DNA of 64,000 nt from Pyrobaculum arsenaticum DSM 13514 (GTDB lineage Archaea; Thermoproteota; Thermoprotei; Thermoproteales; Thermoproteaceae), in NCBI RefSeq assembly GCF_000016385.1, contig NC_009376.1, positions 496,001 to 560,000 of the forward strand, written 5' to 3'. The notes below the pieces were generated by a model. That model was not told the DNA's origin. It made no database searches and saw only the letters and a list, made by a program, of their open reading frames with translations. Shown here one piece after another: positions 16,716 to 24,782 of the stretch. A program made the position numbers and the translations under genes. Each line of letters opens with the position of its first letter. The stretch's first letter is position 1.

Positions 16716-17684
16716 CTACGGCGGCTTTAGGGGGACGGGCTCTGTGGAAAGGCTCTTGTAAGCCGCGTAGGCCAATAGTGCGAACACGGCGGCGCCGGCG
16801 GCGGCTATTTGGCCGAGAATCCTAAACGCGAAAGCCGCTAGGGAGAGGGCGAGGAGCGCAGGGCCGTAGTTGGGCAGGCGGCGGTAGAGCACAGACGGCA
16901 CAAAGTAGGGGACGCACAGCGTGGACATAACCACAGCGAATGACATATACGCCGCGTGGTGGTGGAAGAAGGCTAAGGGGAGGACGAAGCGGAAGAGGAG
17001 CGAGCCGGCGGAGTAGGCGTCTTTAAGGACGGGCGGGGCCGCCGCGGTGAGGATCAGCGATGGGATGATGGGGCTCCATAAATACCCCGCCTTAGTCGCG
17101 GCGAAGGCAACGGCGTAGCCCACCACTAAGGCGCCGGCCTTGGCCGCCGTGAACCGCCTCTTGGCCCTAGAGCTGTCTATTCTGTACATCAAGGCGTAGA
17201 CTGAGGCGAGGGGGAAGGAGTACACGGCCTCTATGTGGGAAGATGATAGGGGCAAGGCCACAAGGCCTGCGGCGGCGACCCAGTTCGGATAGTAGGCCGC
17301 CCTCCCCCAAACCCCCTTGAGGTAGAGCACGGCATAGAGGGCCGAGAATCCGGCGAAGGCGACGTAGCCGACATACGGCGTCGCGGCTATGGCGACCGCG
17401 AAAAGAGCGAGGAGAGCCCACGTAACTGGCCTAGCGGGGGCAGCGTTTATGAAGCCAGGTAACTGGATATACATCACCGAGTAGTAGAAGGAGAGGAGGC
17501 CGAGGGCCATTAGATGTGGGTGGAGGTCGTACCGCCCGTACACAGCCAGCGCGGTCCCCGCCGCGAGCAAGGCGGCCGAGAGATACAGGGCGATGCGCGA
17601 CGCCCTTATTACATCAACCGTGGCGTAGAAGAATAGGCGCGGTTGCGACTTCCCCACTTCAAGCCACAGCCCCGCGGAGGGCAT
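16716..17684 (-). CDS. Polytopic membrane protein of the nos-like operon
   Basis: 322 residues with about ten membrane helices and few charged loops. His residues occur near helix ends (DLHPHLMALGLLSFYY, FFHHHAAYMSF), reminiscent of heme or copper ligation in NnrS-type proteins, but no firm family match can be made. It starts 7 nt after the stop of the NnrS-like gene and is surely co-transcribed with it. Confidence 0.6.
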   Translation of the reverse strand: MPSAGLWLEVGKSQPRLFFYATVDVIRASRIALYLSAALLAAGTALAVYGRYDLHPHLMALGLLSFYYSVMYIQLPGFINAAPARPVTWALLALFAVAIAATPYVGYVAFAGFSALYAVLYLKGVWGRAAYYPNWVAAAGLVALPLSSSHIEAVYSFPLASVYALMYRIDSSRAKRRFTAAKAGALVVGYAVAFAATKAGYLWSPIIPSLILTAAAPPVLKDAYSAGSLLFRFVLPLAFFHHHAAYMSFAVVMSTLCVPYFVPSVLYRRLPNYGPALLALSLAAFAFRILGQIAAAGAAVFALLAYAAYKSLSTEPVPLKPP

Positions 17685-17691
17685 AAAGGAG

Positions 17692-18810
17692 TTAGGCCAT
17701 TTTCCTAAGCCTCATTTGCATGTTGAGCAAAAAGGCCACTATGGCGATGCCAGTCAGCGGCCCGCTGACGAGGGCTAGGAGGGGCTCCAGAGCGCCGGCG
17801 TACGCCGCCCTGGCTAACAGACCCGCGTTGAGCAGGATAAAAGTGGCCAGTTCCACGAGAGGCACGCCGCCCCGCGCCTTGACCACCACCCTCCTCGGCG
17901 CCTGAGACATGAGCATGTCGAGGAGAATTACGTCCACGCCGAACACGATGTTGAAGATAAAGCCGAGGGAAAGCGCGTGGATCGCCACGTCCCGCCACAA
18001 ACCCCCAGGCGAGACTAACAGCAAGACGCCTCCAGCCGCCAGCCAGAAGTAGGCCATGTGGATCTTCAAATAGGAGAAGAGCCGCTGTTTCTTGGCAACT
18101 CTCACGAGACCGGAAGCCAGCAGAGCCGCGATCCATGAGGCGATTAGCAATATGCCGGAGAGGGCCGCCACGCCAAAGGTCCAAAAGGAGAAGGCCGCCG
18201 TAATTAAGGCAAAGGCCAAGGCGTTCAGCGCCCAGCTCCCGGGCCTAGTTCCCGTTACCAGCGGCAGATCCCTCGACATGACGGCGAATATCACACTGAT
18301 GGGGAAATATAGCATGGCAATTGCGACATGGCCCCCTAACACATGAGCCGCCGCGACAAGGACAATAGAGGAGGCCAGAGAGGCGGGAATGAGGTAGTTG
18401 TAAATAGAGGGCCTTAGGCCAATTCTCGAGGGCTTTAAATAGGTCCTCAAGGCGTAGTAGATGAGGATAATCAACATGGCGGCGTAGGTGATCACCGCAG
18501 TGGGGGTATTCCCGCTAAGCACCGTCGCCACCGTGGCCCAGAGAAGGGCGGCGTATGCCACGTTAAGCGCAAAGCCCGCCGGCCTGCCCGCCCACTCGAA
18601 GGACAACACGTTTAAGACCTCGTTGCCTATAAGCGCGGCGAAGAACCCGGCGATTATCAAGTAGAAGTGTTGCTCTACGGAGAGGCCTATGGGCAGTTGC
18701 CTCCCGGCCCATGCCCACATCACTGCGATGCCCGTCAATCCCCCCAGCACCAGTGAGATCAAGCCGGGAGCCATTACTAAGAACATCCTCTTTGGCTCAA
18801 ACGTCTCCAT
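17692..18810 (-). CDS. NnrS-like polytopic heme/copper membrane protein
   Basis: 372 residues with about eleven or twelve membrane helices. The segment AIHALSLGFIFNIVFGVDVILLDML (His about 275) and the spacing of His on helix faces resemble NnrS, a membrane heme/copper protein expressed with nitrite and nitric-oxide reductases. It lies between the NosDFYL-like genes and two further membrane genes on the same strand, which supports a denitrification role. Identity as NnrS is moderate. Confidence 0.6.
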   Translation of the reverse strand: METFEPKRMFLVMAPGLISLVLGGLTGIAVMWAWAGRQLPIGLSVEQHFYLIIAGFFAALIGNEVLNVLSFEWAGRPAGFALNVAYAALLWATVATVLSGNTPTAVITYAAMLIILIYYALRTYLKPSRIGLRPSIYNYLIPASLASSIVLVAAAHVLGGHVAIAMLYFPISVIFAVMSRDLPLVTGTRPGSWALNALAFALITAAFSFWTFGVAALSGILLIASWIAALLASGLVRVAKKQRLFSYLKIHMAYFWLAAGGVLLLVSPGGLWRDVAIHALSLGFIFNIVFGVDVILLDMLMSQAPRRVVVKARGGVPLVELATFILLNAGLLARAAYAGALEPLLALVSGPLTGIAIVAFLLNMQMRLRKMA

Positions 18811-18834
18811 ATCCCTATTTGCGATATGGAGATT

Positions 18835-19188
18835 TCAATATACCGGCTTGAAGAGGGCGTATGCCAAAACAGCCAAGCCGAGCAACCCCATGAGGTGATC
18901 TAGGGGTATATCGGTGCCGGGCACCAACAACACGATCTGCGCGTACATGGATATGGAGAGAGTCAACTCCCTTAGCAGTAAAATAGCGAAGGCGGCTACC
19001 AGCCATTTAAACCTTCCAGCCCTTACCCTCGCGTAGGCGGCCGTAGCCACGTACAGCAGAACAGCCGCGAGGATCACCGTAGCCACGTGAAAAACGGCGT
19101 GGCCAGGAGATAGCCCAGCTCCGTGGCTGTGGCCCAAAGCTAAGAGGATGACCACCACTGGTATAAGGAAGAAGATAAGCCCCCTCAT
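18835..19188 (-). CDS. Small four-helix membrane protein of the nos-like operon
   Basis: 117 residues, about four membrane helices with GHSHGAG and PGHAVFH (His-rich) near the outside. The ATG at 19188 overlaps the stop of the NosY-like gene as ATGA, indicating translational coupling; the longer frame to 19242 has no support. No family recognised. The His pattern and operon suggest a copper- or heme-related accessory. Confidence 0.65.
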   Translation of the reverse strand: MRGLIFFLIPVVVILLALGHSHGAGLSPGHAVFHVATVILAAVLLYVATAAYARVRAGRFKWLVAAFAILLLRELTLSISMYAQIVLLVPGTDIPLDHLMGLLGLAVLAYALFKPVY

Positions 19189-19931
19189 AGATCTAGGCGC
19201 CGCGCCGTGTCTGCGTAGAACAGCACAAGAGCTATCAGCCACGCGGCGTACACAGACGCCACCGCGGCCTGGGCCAAGCCCAGCCCCCAGTGTGCTGTAA
19301 TGAAATCCCCGAGGGGGCCCAGGGTAAGCAAGTAGGGGTCAACCGCCGTGGTAGCCAGGATGGAGGGTAGCTTCAAGAAGTTGGCTAGCTGGATAGCCAA
19401 GATGGCGACGTCGCCCAGGGGCAGTATGAGCGAGAGGAAGGCCACAACCACGTCGTACAACAAGGCGAGGGCGGCCCACACCACCACGGCGGCCAGCGCT
19501 GCTCTGTTGCTGTACGCCAGCCCTAGGACGGTGCCCACAATGGATGACGGCACAGAGGCAAGCAGGGCGGCGACCAAGGGGGCGGCTATCTGCCTAACCG
19601 CGACATAGGGGGCGGAAACGGCGAGGGCTAACAGCGCCGAGACAACGGCGTTTGCCACAAGCCTCGCGGCGGCGTATCGAGCCCTGCCCCCGCCCGAGAG
19701 GTAGACTTCGAGTAAGCCCTCTCTGTCGCCCGCCGCAAATATGGCGGAGCCCACCATTGCGACTAGGGAGGAAATCAGCGAGAGCATGTTTATCGCCGTC
19801 ACCACCGCGGCGAAGGTAGTGCCCAGAGACGCCAAGGCCACCGAGGCGGCCCAGCCCACGGCAAGCAACGCCGCCACGGGCTTCGTGTAGACGTCGCGCC
19901 TCAACGTAGACAAAATAATGTTATACAACAT
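19185..19931 (-). CDS. nosY: NosY-like ABC transporter permease
   Basis: 248 residues with six predicted membrane helices and the ABC-2 type beginning MLYNIILSTLRRDVYTKPVA, like NosY, the membrane half of the transporter needed to mature the CuZ centre of nitrous oxide reductase. It overlaps the ATPase gene (11 nt) and follows nosD, the gene order of nosDFY operons. The assignment depends mainly on neighbourhood. Confidence 0.75.
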   Translation of the reverse strand: MLYNIILSTLRRDVYTKPVAALLAVGWAASVALASLGTTFAAVVTAINMLSLISSLVAMVGSAIFAAGDREGLLEVYLSGGGRARYAAARLVANAVVSALLALAVSAPYVAVRQIAAPLVAALLASVPSSIVGTVLGLAYSNRAALAAVVVWAALALLYDVVVAFLSLILPLGDVAILAIQLANFLKLPSILATTAVDPYLLTLGPLGDFITAHWGLGLAQAAVASVYAAWLIALVLFYADTARRLDL

Positions 19932-20580
19932 ACCCCGCTACTGCCCTCGGCTCCTCCTCCCCGACGCAGAGCTCGCCGCCGCATCTTCTCAGCACCAGCG
20001 CCTTAAGCGACGCCCAGCTACCCACCGCCGCGGCTCTGCCCTCGGATATTTGAACCACTGCGGGCTCCAGGGGGATGAAAAGAGAGGGGTCATGGGTGGC
20101 CGCGACGAAGAGCCTCCCCCTCAAGGCCCTCACCAGCTCAAGCCTCGCAGAGGTTTCGAGGTAGAGGAGGGGCTCGTCCAGCAACAGCGCCTTGCCGGAC
20201 GATAGGGCAGCCGCCAGGACGACCCGCGCCGCCATTCCGGAGGAGAGCTCGGAGCCCCTCTTCTTCAAAAACCCGTCCACGCCGAGGATGGGCTTTACGT
20301 CTACGTCGAGGACCTCGGAGACGTGGTTCAGGTACTCCTCCACAGTTAGGGTGGGCGGCACCCGGGGGGCAGGCGGGATGTAGAGGAAATCCCTCTCGGA
20401 GGCGGGCCTCCCCCCTATCCTCACCCAGCCGCCGCATTTGTACAGCCCCGCCATGCACCGCAAAGCCGTGGACTTCCCGCTGCCGTTCGGCCCGAGGAAG
20501 AGCGCAGGCCCTCTCCACGAGGCGTCTAGCTCTAGGCTGAACCCCCTAAACCTCTTCCTGAGACTCACCTCGACTTCCAT
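19921..20580 (-). CDS. nosF: NosF-like ABC transporter ATPase
   Basis: 219-residue nucleotide-binding subunit with Walker A GPNGSGKST (about 33-41), signature LSSGMAARV, Walker B ALLLDEP, and a switch His in AATHDPS. It is shorter than NosF of bacteria (about 300), with a clipped C terminus. It overlaps nosD by 16 nt and nosY by 11 nt, so the three are translated together. It would drive delivery of a sulfur or copper-related species for N2O reductase maturation. Confidence 0.82.
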   Translation of the reverse strand: MEVEVSLRKRFRGFSLELDASWRGPALFLGPNGSGKSTALRCMAGLYKCGGWVRIGGRPASERDFLYIPPAPRVPPTLTVEEYLNHVSEVLDVDVKPILGVDGFLKKRGSELSSGMAARVVLAAALSSGKALLLDEPLLYLETSARLELVRALRGRLFVAATHDPSLFIPLEPAVVQISEGRAAAVGSWASLKALVLRRCGGELCVGEEEPRAVAGYVV

Positions 20581-21722
20581 ACCAGCGGCACCAGGAGGAG
20601 GGCCAAAAGCAACAAATACGGCGGGGCCCTCTCATCCGGCCTAGGCGCCGGGTCGTAGGCAATTGGCCTCCCCATGGCGGCGTCGATCACGAAGCGGGCC
20701 GGGGATGCGGCTAAATATGCAAGCGCCCCCTCCGTCGCGGTCATCAAGTCAGAGAAGGCGCTGGCGTAGTAGTAGGGGGACGGCGAGGCGTGGCCGCCCC
20801 AGAGATTGCCCCTAAACAAGGCGGCGGGGGCCTCCTCCCCCACCCCCATGTGATCCACCTCAACCACGTTGCCTCGAATCACATTACCTACGAACTCCAC
20901 GCCGGTGGCGTTCCTCCCCCTCAGCGTGATGCCGAAGTAGTTGCCGGATATGACGCAGCCCTCCACCAACACCCTGGTGCCCCCCCAGTACAAGACGTAG
21001 ATGCCGTGGACGTTGTCCACAGCCTTACAACCTCTCACAACGCCGCTGAGCTCCGCCAGCAAGATGCCGTAGCCCTCAGCCCACGCCCTGTTGCCAACCG
21101 CCGAGGCGTTGACCACAGAGGCGTTTTTCGTGTACATAACCGCGAAGCCCACATAGCTGTCAGAGACCATAGAGTTCTTGATGGAGACGCCCTCGCTGAA
21201 CATGACATGTACGCCGTACCTACAGCCCTGGGCTCTCAAACCGTCGAGAAAGACGTTGCGGGAATACTCCACGTAGACGCAGTCGTGGAAGCCGTACAGA
21301 CTGCCACCCTCTACTCTCACGTCTGTGGAGTTGTATACGTAGATGCCTAGTCCCCTTTTGTACACGGCCATCTCCACAGGCCCCCGCGCCTCGAATCCGC
21401 GGACGACGACGCCGGATGAGTTAAAGATTAGCAGACCCGCCGCGCAGTCCAGCCTCAGGTTTGTGATGGTCACGTTGCGTCCCGCCACCACTAGACAGCC
21501 CACCGCAGGCTTAACCCTATACGCCGTCATAGTCTGGGGGAGCGGCACCTCCCTATAGCCCCCCCTCACCGTCACGTCCTCCAGCCAGACGCCGCTGGCG
21601 TTGATTACAAGCCTATCGGCCACGACGCCTCTGTAATAACCCGGCGTGTTGATAACCACCTCGGCCCCCAGCGCGCTAACAGCCGCGATACCAATCAGGA
21701 GGAACAGACCACGCAGGACCAT
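20565..21722 (-). CDS. nosD: NosD-like right-handed beta-helix protein
   Basis: About 385 residues with a signal peptide (MVLRGLFLLIGIAAVSALG), a parallel beta-helix of carbohydrate-binding/NosD type (repeats such as SSGVVVRGFEARG and NSTDVRVEGGSLYG), the NosD-like RYGVHVMFSEG (about 185-195), and a C-terminal membrane anchor (PYLLLLALLLVPLVWKSR). It acts outside the cell membrane in CuZ assembly with NosFY. The ATG at 21722 is preferred because it begins the signal peptide; the start overlaps the NosL-like gene by 47 nt. Confidence 0.82.
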   Translation of the reverse strand: MVLRGLFLLIGIAAVSALGAEVVINTPGYYRGVVADRLVINASGVWLEDVTVRGGYREVPLPQTMTAYRVKPAVGCLVVAGRNVTITNLRLDCAAGLLIFNSSGVVVRGFEARGPVEMAVYKRGLGIYVYNSTDVRVEGGSLYGFHDCVYVEYSRNVFLDGLRAQGCRYGVHVMFSEGVSIKNSMVSDSYVGFAVMYTKNASVVNASAVGNRAWAEGYGILLAELSGVVRGCKAVDNVHGIYVLYWGGTRVLVEGCVISGNYFGITLRGRNATGVEFVGNVIRGNVVEVDHMGVGEEAPAALFRGNLWGGHASPSPYYYASAFSDLMTATEGALAYLAASPARFVIDAAMGRPIAYDPAPRPDERAPPYLLLLALLLVPLVWKSR

Positions 21723-22296
21723 ACTCAAACTTCTCAACAACACATTTATACATCACCTCCGCCTTGACCTCCCCGGTTTTCGCCGGCGGGTTATACTGCT
21801 GAGGCCCCTCCACCGACCTCACAGACCACTGGCCCTTAACCTCGCCCCTCCTATACCTTTCCACGTTCTCCGGCGCCACTGCCACTATGCCTGTGCCCAT
21901 AGCTGTGAACTCCGTAGTGACCAAAAACACCGCCTTGTCAGCCCTAAGCCAGCGCCCGTCCACCCTATCCCTCACACAAGCCTCCACCACCTCGCCGCCC
22001 TGTCTCAGCACCTCCCTATGCCACGTCGCCAGACACCCAACGTCGTCGAAGAAGTACCACCGCTCTACGCCCCTCACCCTAGCCCTCATCGCGGCGGAGG
22101 AGGGCGGGTAGTCCACCACCATCTTACACACGGGGCACTCCTCCCTGCCGTACACCAGCGGGGGCGCCTCCCCGCAGAAGACGCCGCCACCCTCCGCCGG
22201 CTTAAAACGGGAGAGGAAGAGGAGAGCCGCCCCGAGGGTGGCCCCCCCGGCGACGGCGGCGAGGAAAAAACGGCGCGAGATTTTGCCGCGCGCCAT
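21676..22296 (-). CDS. nosL: NosL-like copper protein with Tat signal
   Basis: 206 residues. A twin-arginine signal (KISRRFFLAAVAGGATLGA) leads to a NosL-type domain with EECPVCKMVV (Cys pair plus Met), FFDDVGCLATWH and TTEFTAMGTGIVAVA. NosL is an external Cu(I) chaperone for nitrous oxide reductase. No lipobox Cys follows the signal in the usual position. It begins 2 nt after the preceding NosL-like gene, so both are made from one mRNA. Confidence 0.82.
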   Translation of the reverse strand: MARGKISRRFFLAAVAGGATLGAALLFLSRFKPAEGGGVFCGEAPPLVYGREECPVCKMVVDYPPSSAAMRARVRGVERWYFFDDVGCLATWHREVLRQGGEVVEACVRDRVDGRWLRADKAVFLVTTEFTAMGTGIVAVAPENVERYRRGEVKGQWSVRSVEGPQQYNPPAKTGEVKAEVMYKCVVEKFEYGPAWSVPPDWYRGC

Positions 22297-22297
22297 G

Positions 22298-23068
22298 CTA
22301 GCCGTGGTGCATCATTCCGCCTTCTCCCCTGCACCACATCGGCCTAGGCATCCCCCTCTCCTTCATTACCTGCTGATAGAGCTGTAGCATTTGGTCGAAG
22401 GTGTATACAGTGGAGTTGTGCATAGCGGCTACCTCCTTAGAGGCGAATGCGAAGACGCAGTCCCCCATAGGGGTCTTCCGATCCTGTAGAATGACGTAGT
22501 ACGCCTTCTCAGCGTCCACATAGGACTCGTTGCCGTGCATAAATGCGCCGTAGTCAGGCACCAGCACTTGTACCACGTTACCCAATACCCGCCTCACCTC
22601 CTCCGCCGTCGTCAAGTTTGCGCCGATCAGCCTCCTCATAAACGGCCACTTATCCACCGGCATGAGGCGCATTCTGAAAACACAGCCAATGTCGTCAGTT
22701 TTGGCAACCACGCCATTGCTAAACACCACAACCGCCGAGACACCCATGTGCTCCGCCTCTGCCACGTCCATGCCACAGAGGACACATCTGTGTAAGAAAG
22801 TGCCGTTGGAGACCATCTGCTCAATTACAGACTTCAGCGACGGTTGCGCAACAGTCTGCGTGACGGTCGACGTCTGGACAACCGTGGTGGTAACCGTCTG
22901 CGTGGCCGTGGCGGTGGTGGTGACCCTTTCCGTAACCGTAGAGACCTGGGTAATAGTTGTGGACAAAGTCTTCGTAGCGCCGCCGCCCCCCGCAGATAGC
23001 CCCGCAAAATAGGCGGCGACAGCCACAACCACCGCCACCACAGCCGCCGCAAGCCACTCTGTCCTCAC
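22298..23068 (-). CDS. Second NosL-like protein with Thr-rich stalk
   Basis: 256 residues: N-terminal anchor (about 5-26), a Thr/Val-rich repetitive stalk (about 33-75, units like TTTATATQTVTTT), then a NosL-like domain with HRCVLCGMDVAE and TDDIGCVFRM, and a C-terminal tail rich in Met and His (MPRPMWCRGEGGMMHHG), well suited to copper. It is the first structural gene of the operon. Two different NosL-like proteins in tandem are unusual. The stalk suggests the domain projects from the membrane surface. Confidence 0.75.
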   Translation of the reverse strand: MRTEWLAAAVVAVVVAVAAYFAGLSAGGGGATKTLSTTITQVSTVTERVTTTATATQTVTTTVVQTSTVTQTVAQPSLKSVIEQMVSNGTFLHRCVLCGMDVAEAEHMGVSAVVVFSNGVVAKTDDIGCVFRMRLMPVDKWPFMRRLIGANLTTAEEVRRVLGNVVQVLVPDYGAFMHGNESYVDAEKAYYVILQDRKTPMGDCVFAFASKEVAAMHNSTVYTFDQMLQLYQQVMKERGMPRPMWCRGEGGMMHHG

Positions 23069-23137
23069 AGCCTTCTGTAAGAGAGGGAATTATTAAATAT
23101 GCAGTACAACACGCCGCATCTACACGCCGGGGCTGTT

Positions 23138-23503
23138 CTAGAGCATCGACATCAATACTATAAAGTTGTCCACGATGTCCCTCCGGAGACAAGGATACGC
23201 CTCTATAGAGTACAACAAGAGGTCGCGGACGTGGGGGCAGAGCCTCCTCCCGCAGATAAGGGGCTGCGCCTCGGCGAGGGCCCGCGGCCCCTCCCGGAGG
23301 AGGTATATAGCCCAACCCCTCTCCTCCTCGATCTCCGAGGGGAAGTACCTAGGCCTAGACCCTAGCCTGTACACAAGACCCTCCCTCATCAGCTTGTAGA
23401 GGTGGTAGCTCAGCGTGCCCACAGGCGCCGATAGCTCCTTAGCCAATTGCCTAAAATATGGGCCTGGGCAACGGCCTAGATACGACAATATGGCGGACTC
23501 CAT
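23138..23503 (-). CDS. Winged-helix transcription regulator
   Basis: 121 residues with an N-terminal winged helix (MESAILSYLGRCPGPYFRQL, then APVGTLSYHLYKLMREGLVYRLGSRPRYF) and a C-terminal segment with Cys residues (PLICGRRLCPH and AYPCLRRD). It is 70 bp upstream of the NosL/D/F/Y operon on the same strand, so it may control it and could sense copper, NO or redox through the Cys. A TTTAATAG box stands about 25 nt before the ATG. Confidence 0.75.
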   Translation of the reverse strand: MESAILSYLGRCPGPYFRQLAKELSAPVGTLSYHLYKLMREGLVYRLGSRPRYFPSEIEEERGWAIYLLREGPRALAEAQPLICGRRLCPHVRDLLLYSIEAYPCLRRDIVDNFIVLMSML

Positions 23504-23579
23504 ACCCCCCGACCCCGATGTCTATTAAAGGAGACCCCGAACCCCAAGGAGGAGTTCATAATCCTAGAAAGGCGGTAGT

Positions 23580-23669
23580 CTAAACCCATTTGAGTAGGCT
23601 GGCATACTTCAAGTGGGCAAGAACCATGAAGGCGGCGATAGACACGGCGGAGATGACCAACAAGGGCAC
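23580..23669 (-). CDS. Possible 29-residue single-helix membrane peptide
   Basis: A GTG at 23669 lies about 27 nt from a TATA-like ATTATAG (23694-23700) that follows the SCO stop. The frame encodes 29 residues beginning PLLVISAVSIAAFMVLAHLK after the start: one clean membrane helix then a short basic tail. Very small single-helix subunits exist in ba3-type oxidases (CbaD), and an orphan ba3-type subunit I tail lies just upstream, so an oxidase subunit is conceivable. No homology can be shown. Confidence 0.35.
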   Translation of the reverse strand: MPLLVISAVSIAAFMVLAHLKYASLLKWV

Positions 23670-23701
23670 ACAGATCCGTGCACGTCGAGAAATCTATAAT
23701 T

Positions 23702-24322
23702 TTAGCATTCCCGCCTCACTATTTTCTTTAACAAATCGGCAAGCGTCTCGGGGGACGGGGTGCCTTTTACAACGCCTAGGATCTTGCCGTCTTGAACCAC
23801 CGCCCACACTACGTCGTGGACTATATACGGCGTGCCGCCTCTATTCTCCACGTATCTCGTCACGCCGTAGGCCTTCCACACGGCTTCGAGCTGGCTGTAG
23901 CTACCAGTGAGGAAAGTCCAGTTATAGTTATTCCCCTTGGAGTAGGCCAGAAGCCTCCTCGGCGTGTCCCTATCGGGGTCCAGCGAGACGTCCAACACGG
24001 CGCCGAAGAGCCCCGGCACGAGGGGCAACGTCTTGTTGAGGACGAGGTGCATCACTGGACAGACGTCGGGGCAGTAGGTGTAAGTAAAGGTGACTAGGAC
24101 GGGTTTGCTCCACAACTCTGACAGCGTCACCGTGCGGTTGTATTGGTCTATTAAGGTGAAGTCAGCCGCGGGGGGCTCCCTGCCCGGAGGGTAGCAGACT
24201 GGTACAACTCTCTCAAATATGCCGAAGTGCCCCTCACCGTACCCCTCCTGGCTTGTGAAGATAATCGCCACAACAATGGGGATTAAAACAGCCACGAAAA
24301 GTAAGAGGTACTGAAGACGCAT
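23702..24322 (-). CDS. SCO1/SenC/PrrC-family copper chaperone
   Basis: 206 residues: N-terminal anchor (about 4-22) and an external thioredoxin-fold domain with TYCPDVCP (Cys84, Cys88) and a distal His in PYIVHDVVW. SCO proteins deliver copper to the CuA centre of oxidase or N2O reductase. The ATG at 24322 is 24 nt from a TTTAAAAATT box (about 24341-24350), and the longer upstream frame runs through the neighbouring gene. It is downstream of the orphan oxidase tail and near the fused oxidase gene. Confidence 0.88.
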   Translation of the reverse strand: MRLQYLLLFVAVLIPIVVAIIFTSQEGYGEGHFGIFERVVPVCYPPGREPPAADFTLIDQYNRTVTLSELWSKPVLVTFTYTYCPDVCPVMHLVLNKTLPLVPGLFGAVLDVSLDPDRDTPRRLLAYSKGNNYNWTFLTGSYSQLEAVWKAYGVTRYVENRGGTPYIVHDVVWAVVQDGKILGVVKGTPSPETLADLLKKIVRREC

Positions 24323-24350
24323 GGAAAAAGGGGGTTTGGAATTTTTAAAG

Positions 24351-24782
24351 CTACCCGGCCGGGGCGCCGCTTGGCCAGTACGGAGGCGCCGGCGAGAGGC
24401 CCCTTGAGTAGATCTCAACTGCGGGGAGGGAGTAGGCGATGACAATTATCACAATGGCGATGAGCGCCAACAAGCCAAGCTTGTCGAAGAAGGTTGCGGG
24501 GCCAGGCGTTGGCGATATCTGGAGTTCGCCTCCGCTTAGCCCAATCCTTGGGCCTCTGAATATTGTGGCGAATGTCAACAGTAGGAACAAGGCGCCGCCT
24601 AGTGCGAATATTACGCCACCTATGGCGCCCAACTGGAGCCACGGTATCCACTGGCCTACTAGGTGGAGGGAGTTCAGCAAGTTGGGGTCGTTAAAGTAGC
24701 CGGCCTCGGCGACGTAGGTGCGCCTCGGCGCGTGTAGCAGACCCACGATGTGGTAGGCAACCTTACGACCACAGACGCGCAT
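24351..24782 (-). pseudogene. C-terminal fragment of a ba3-type heme-copper oxidase subunit I
   Basis: 143 residues. VAYHIVGLLHAPRRTYVAEAGY matches the segment before the penultimate helix of B-type (ba3) subunit I. It is followed by two membrane helices (about 43-72 and 103-122) and a PPYWPSG ending, as in the 12th and 13th helices of that family. All heme and CuB ligand helices are missing. An in-frame stop lies 21 nt upstream of the ATG, and the region beyond is occupied by the divergent coxAC gene, which overlaps it by 33 nt. It is probably a relic left by replacement of an oxidase gene. Confidence 0.65.
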
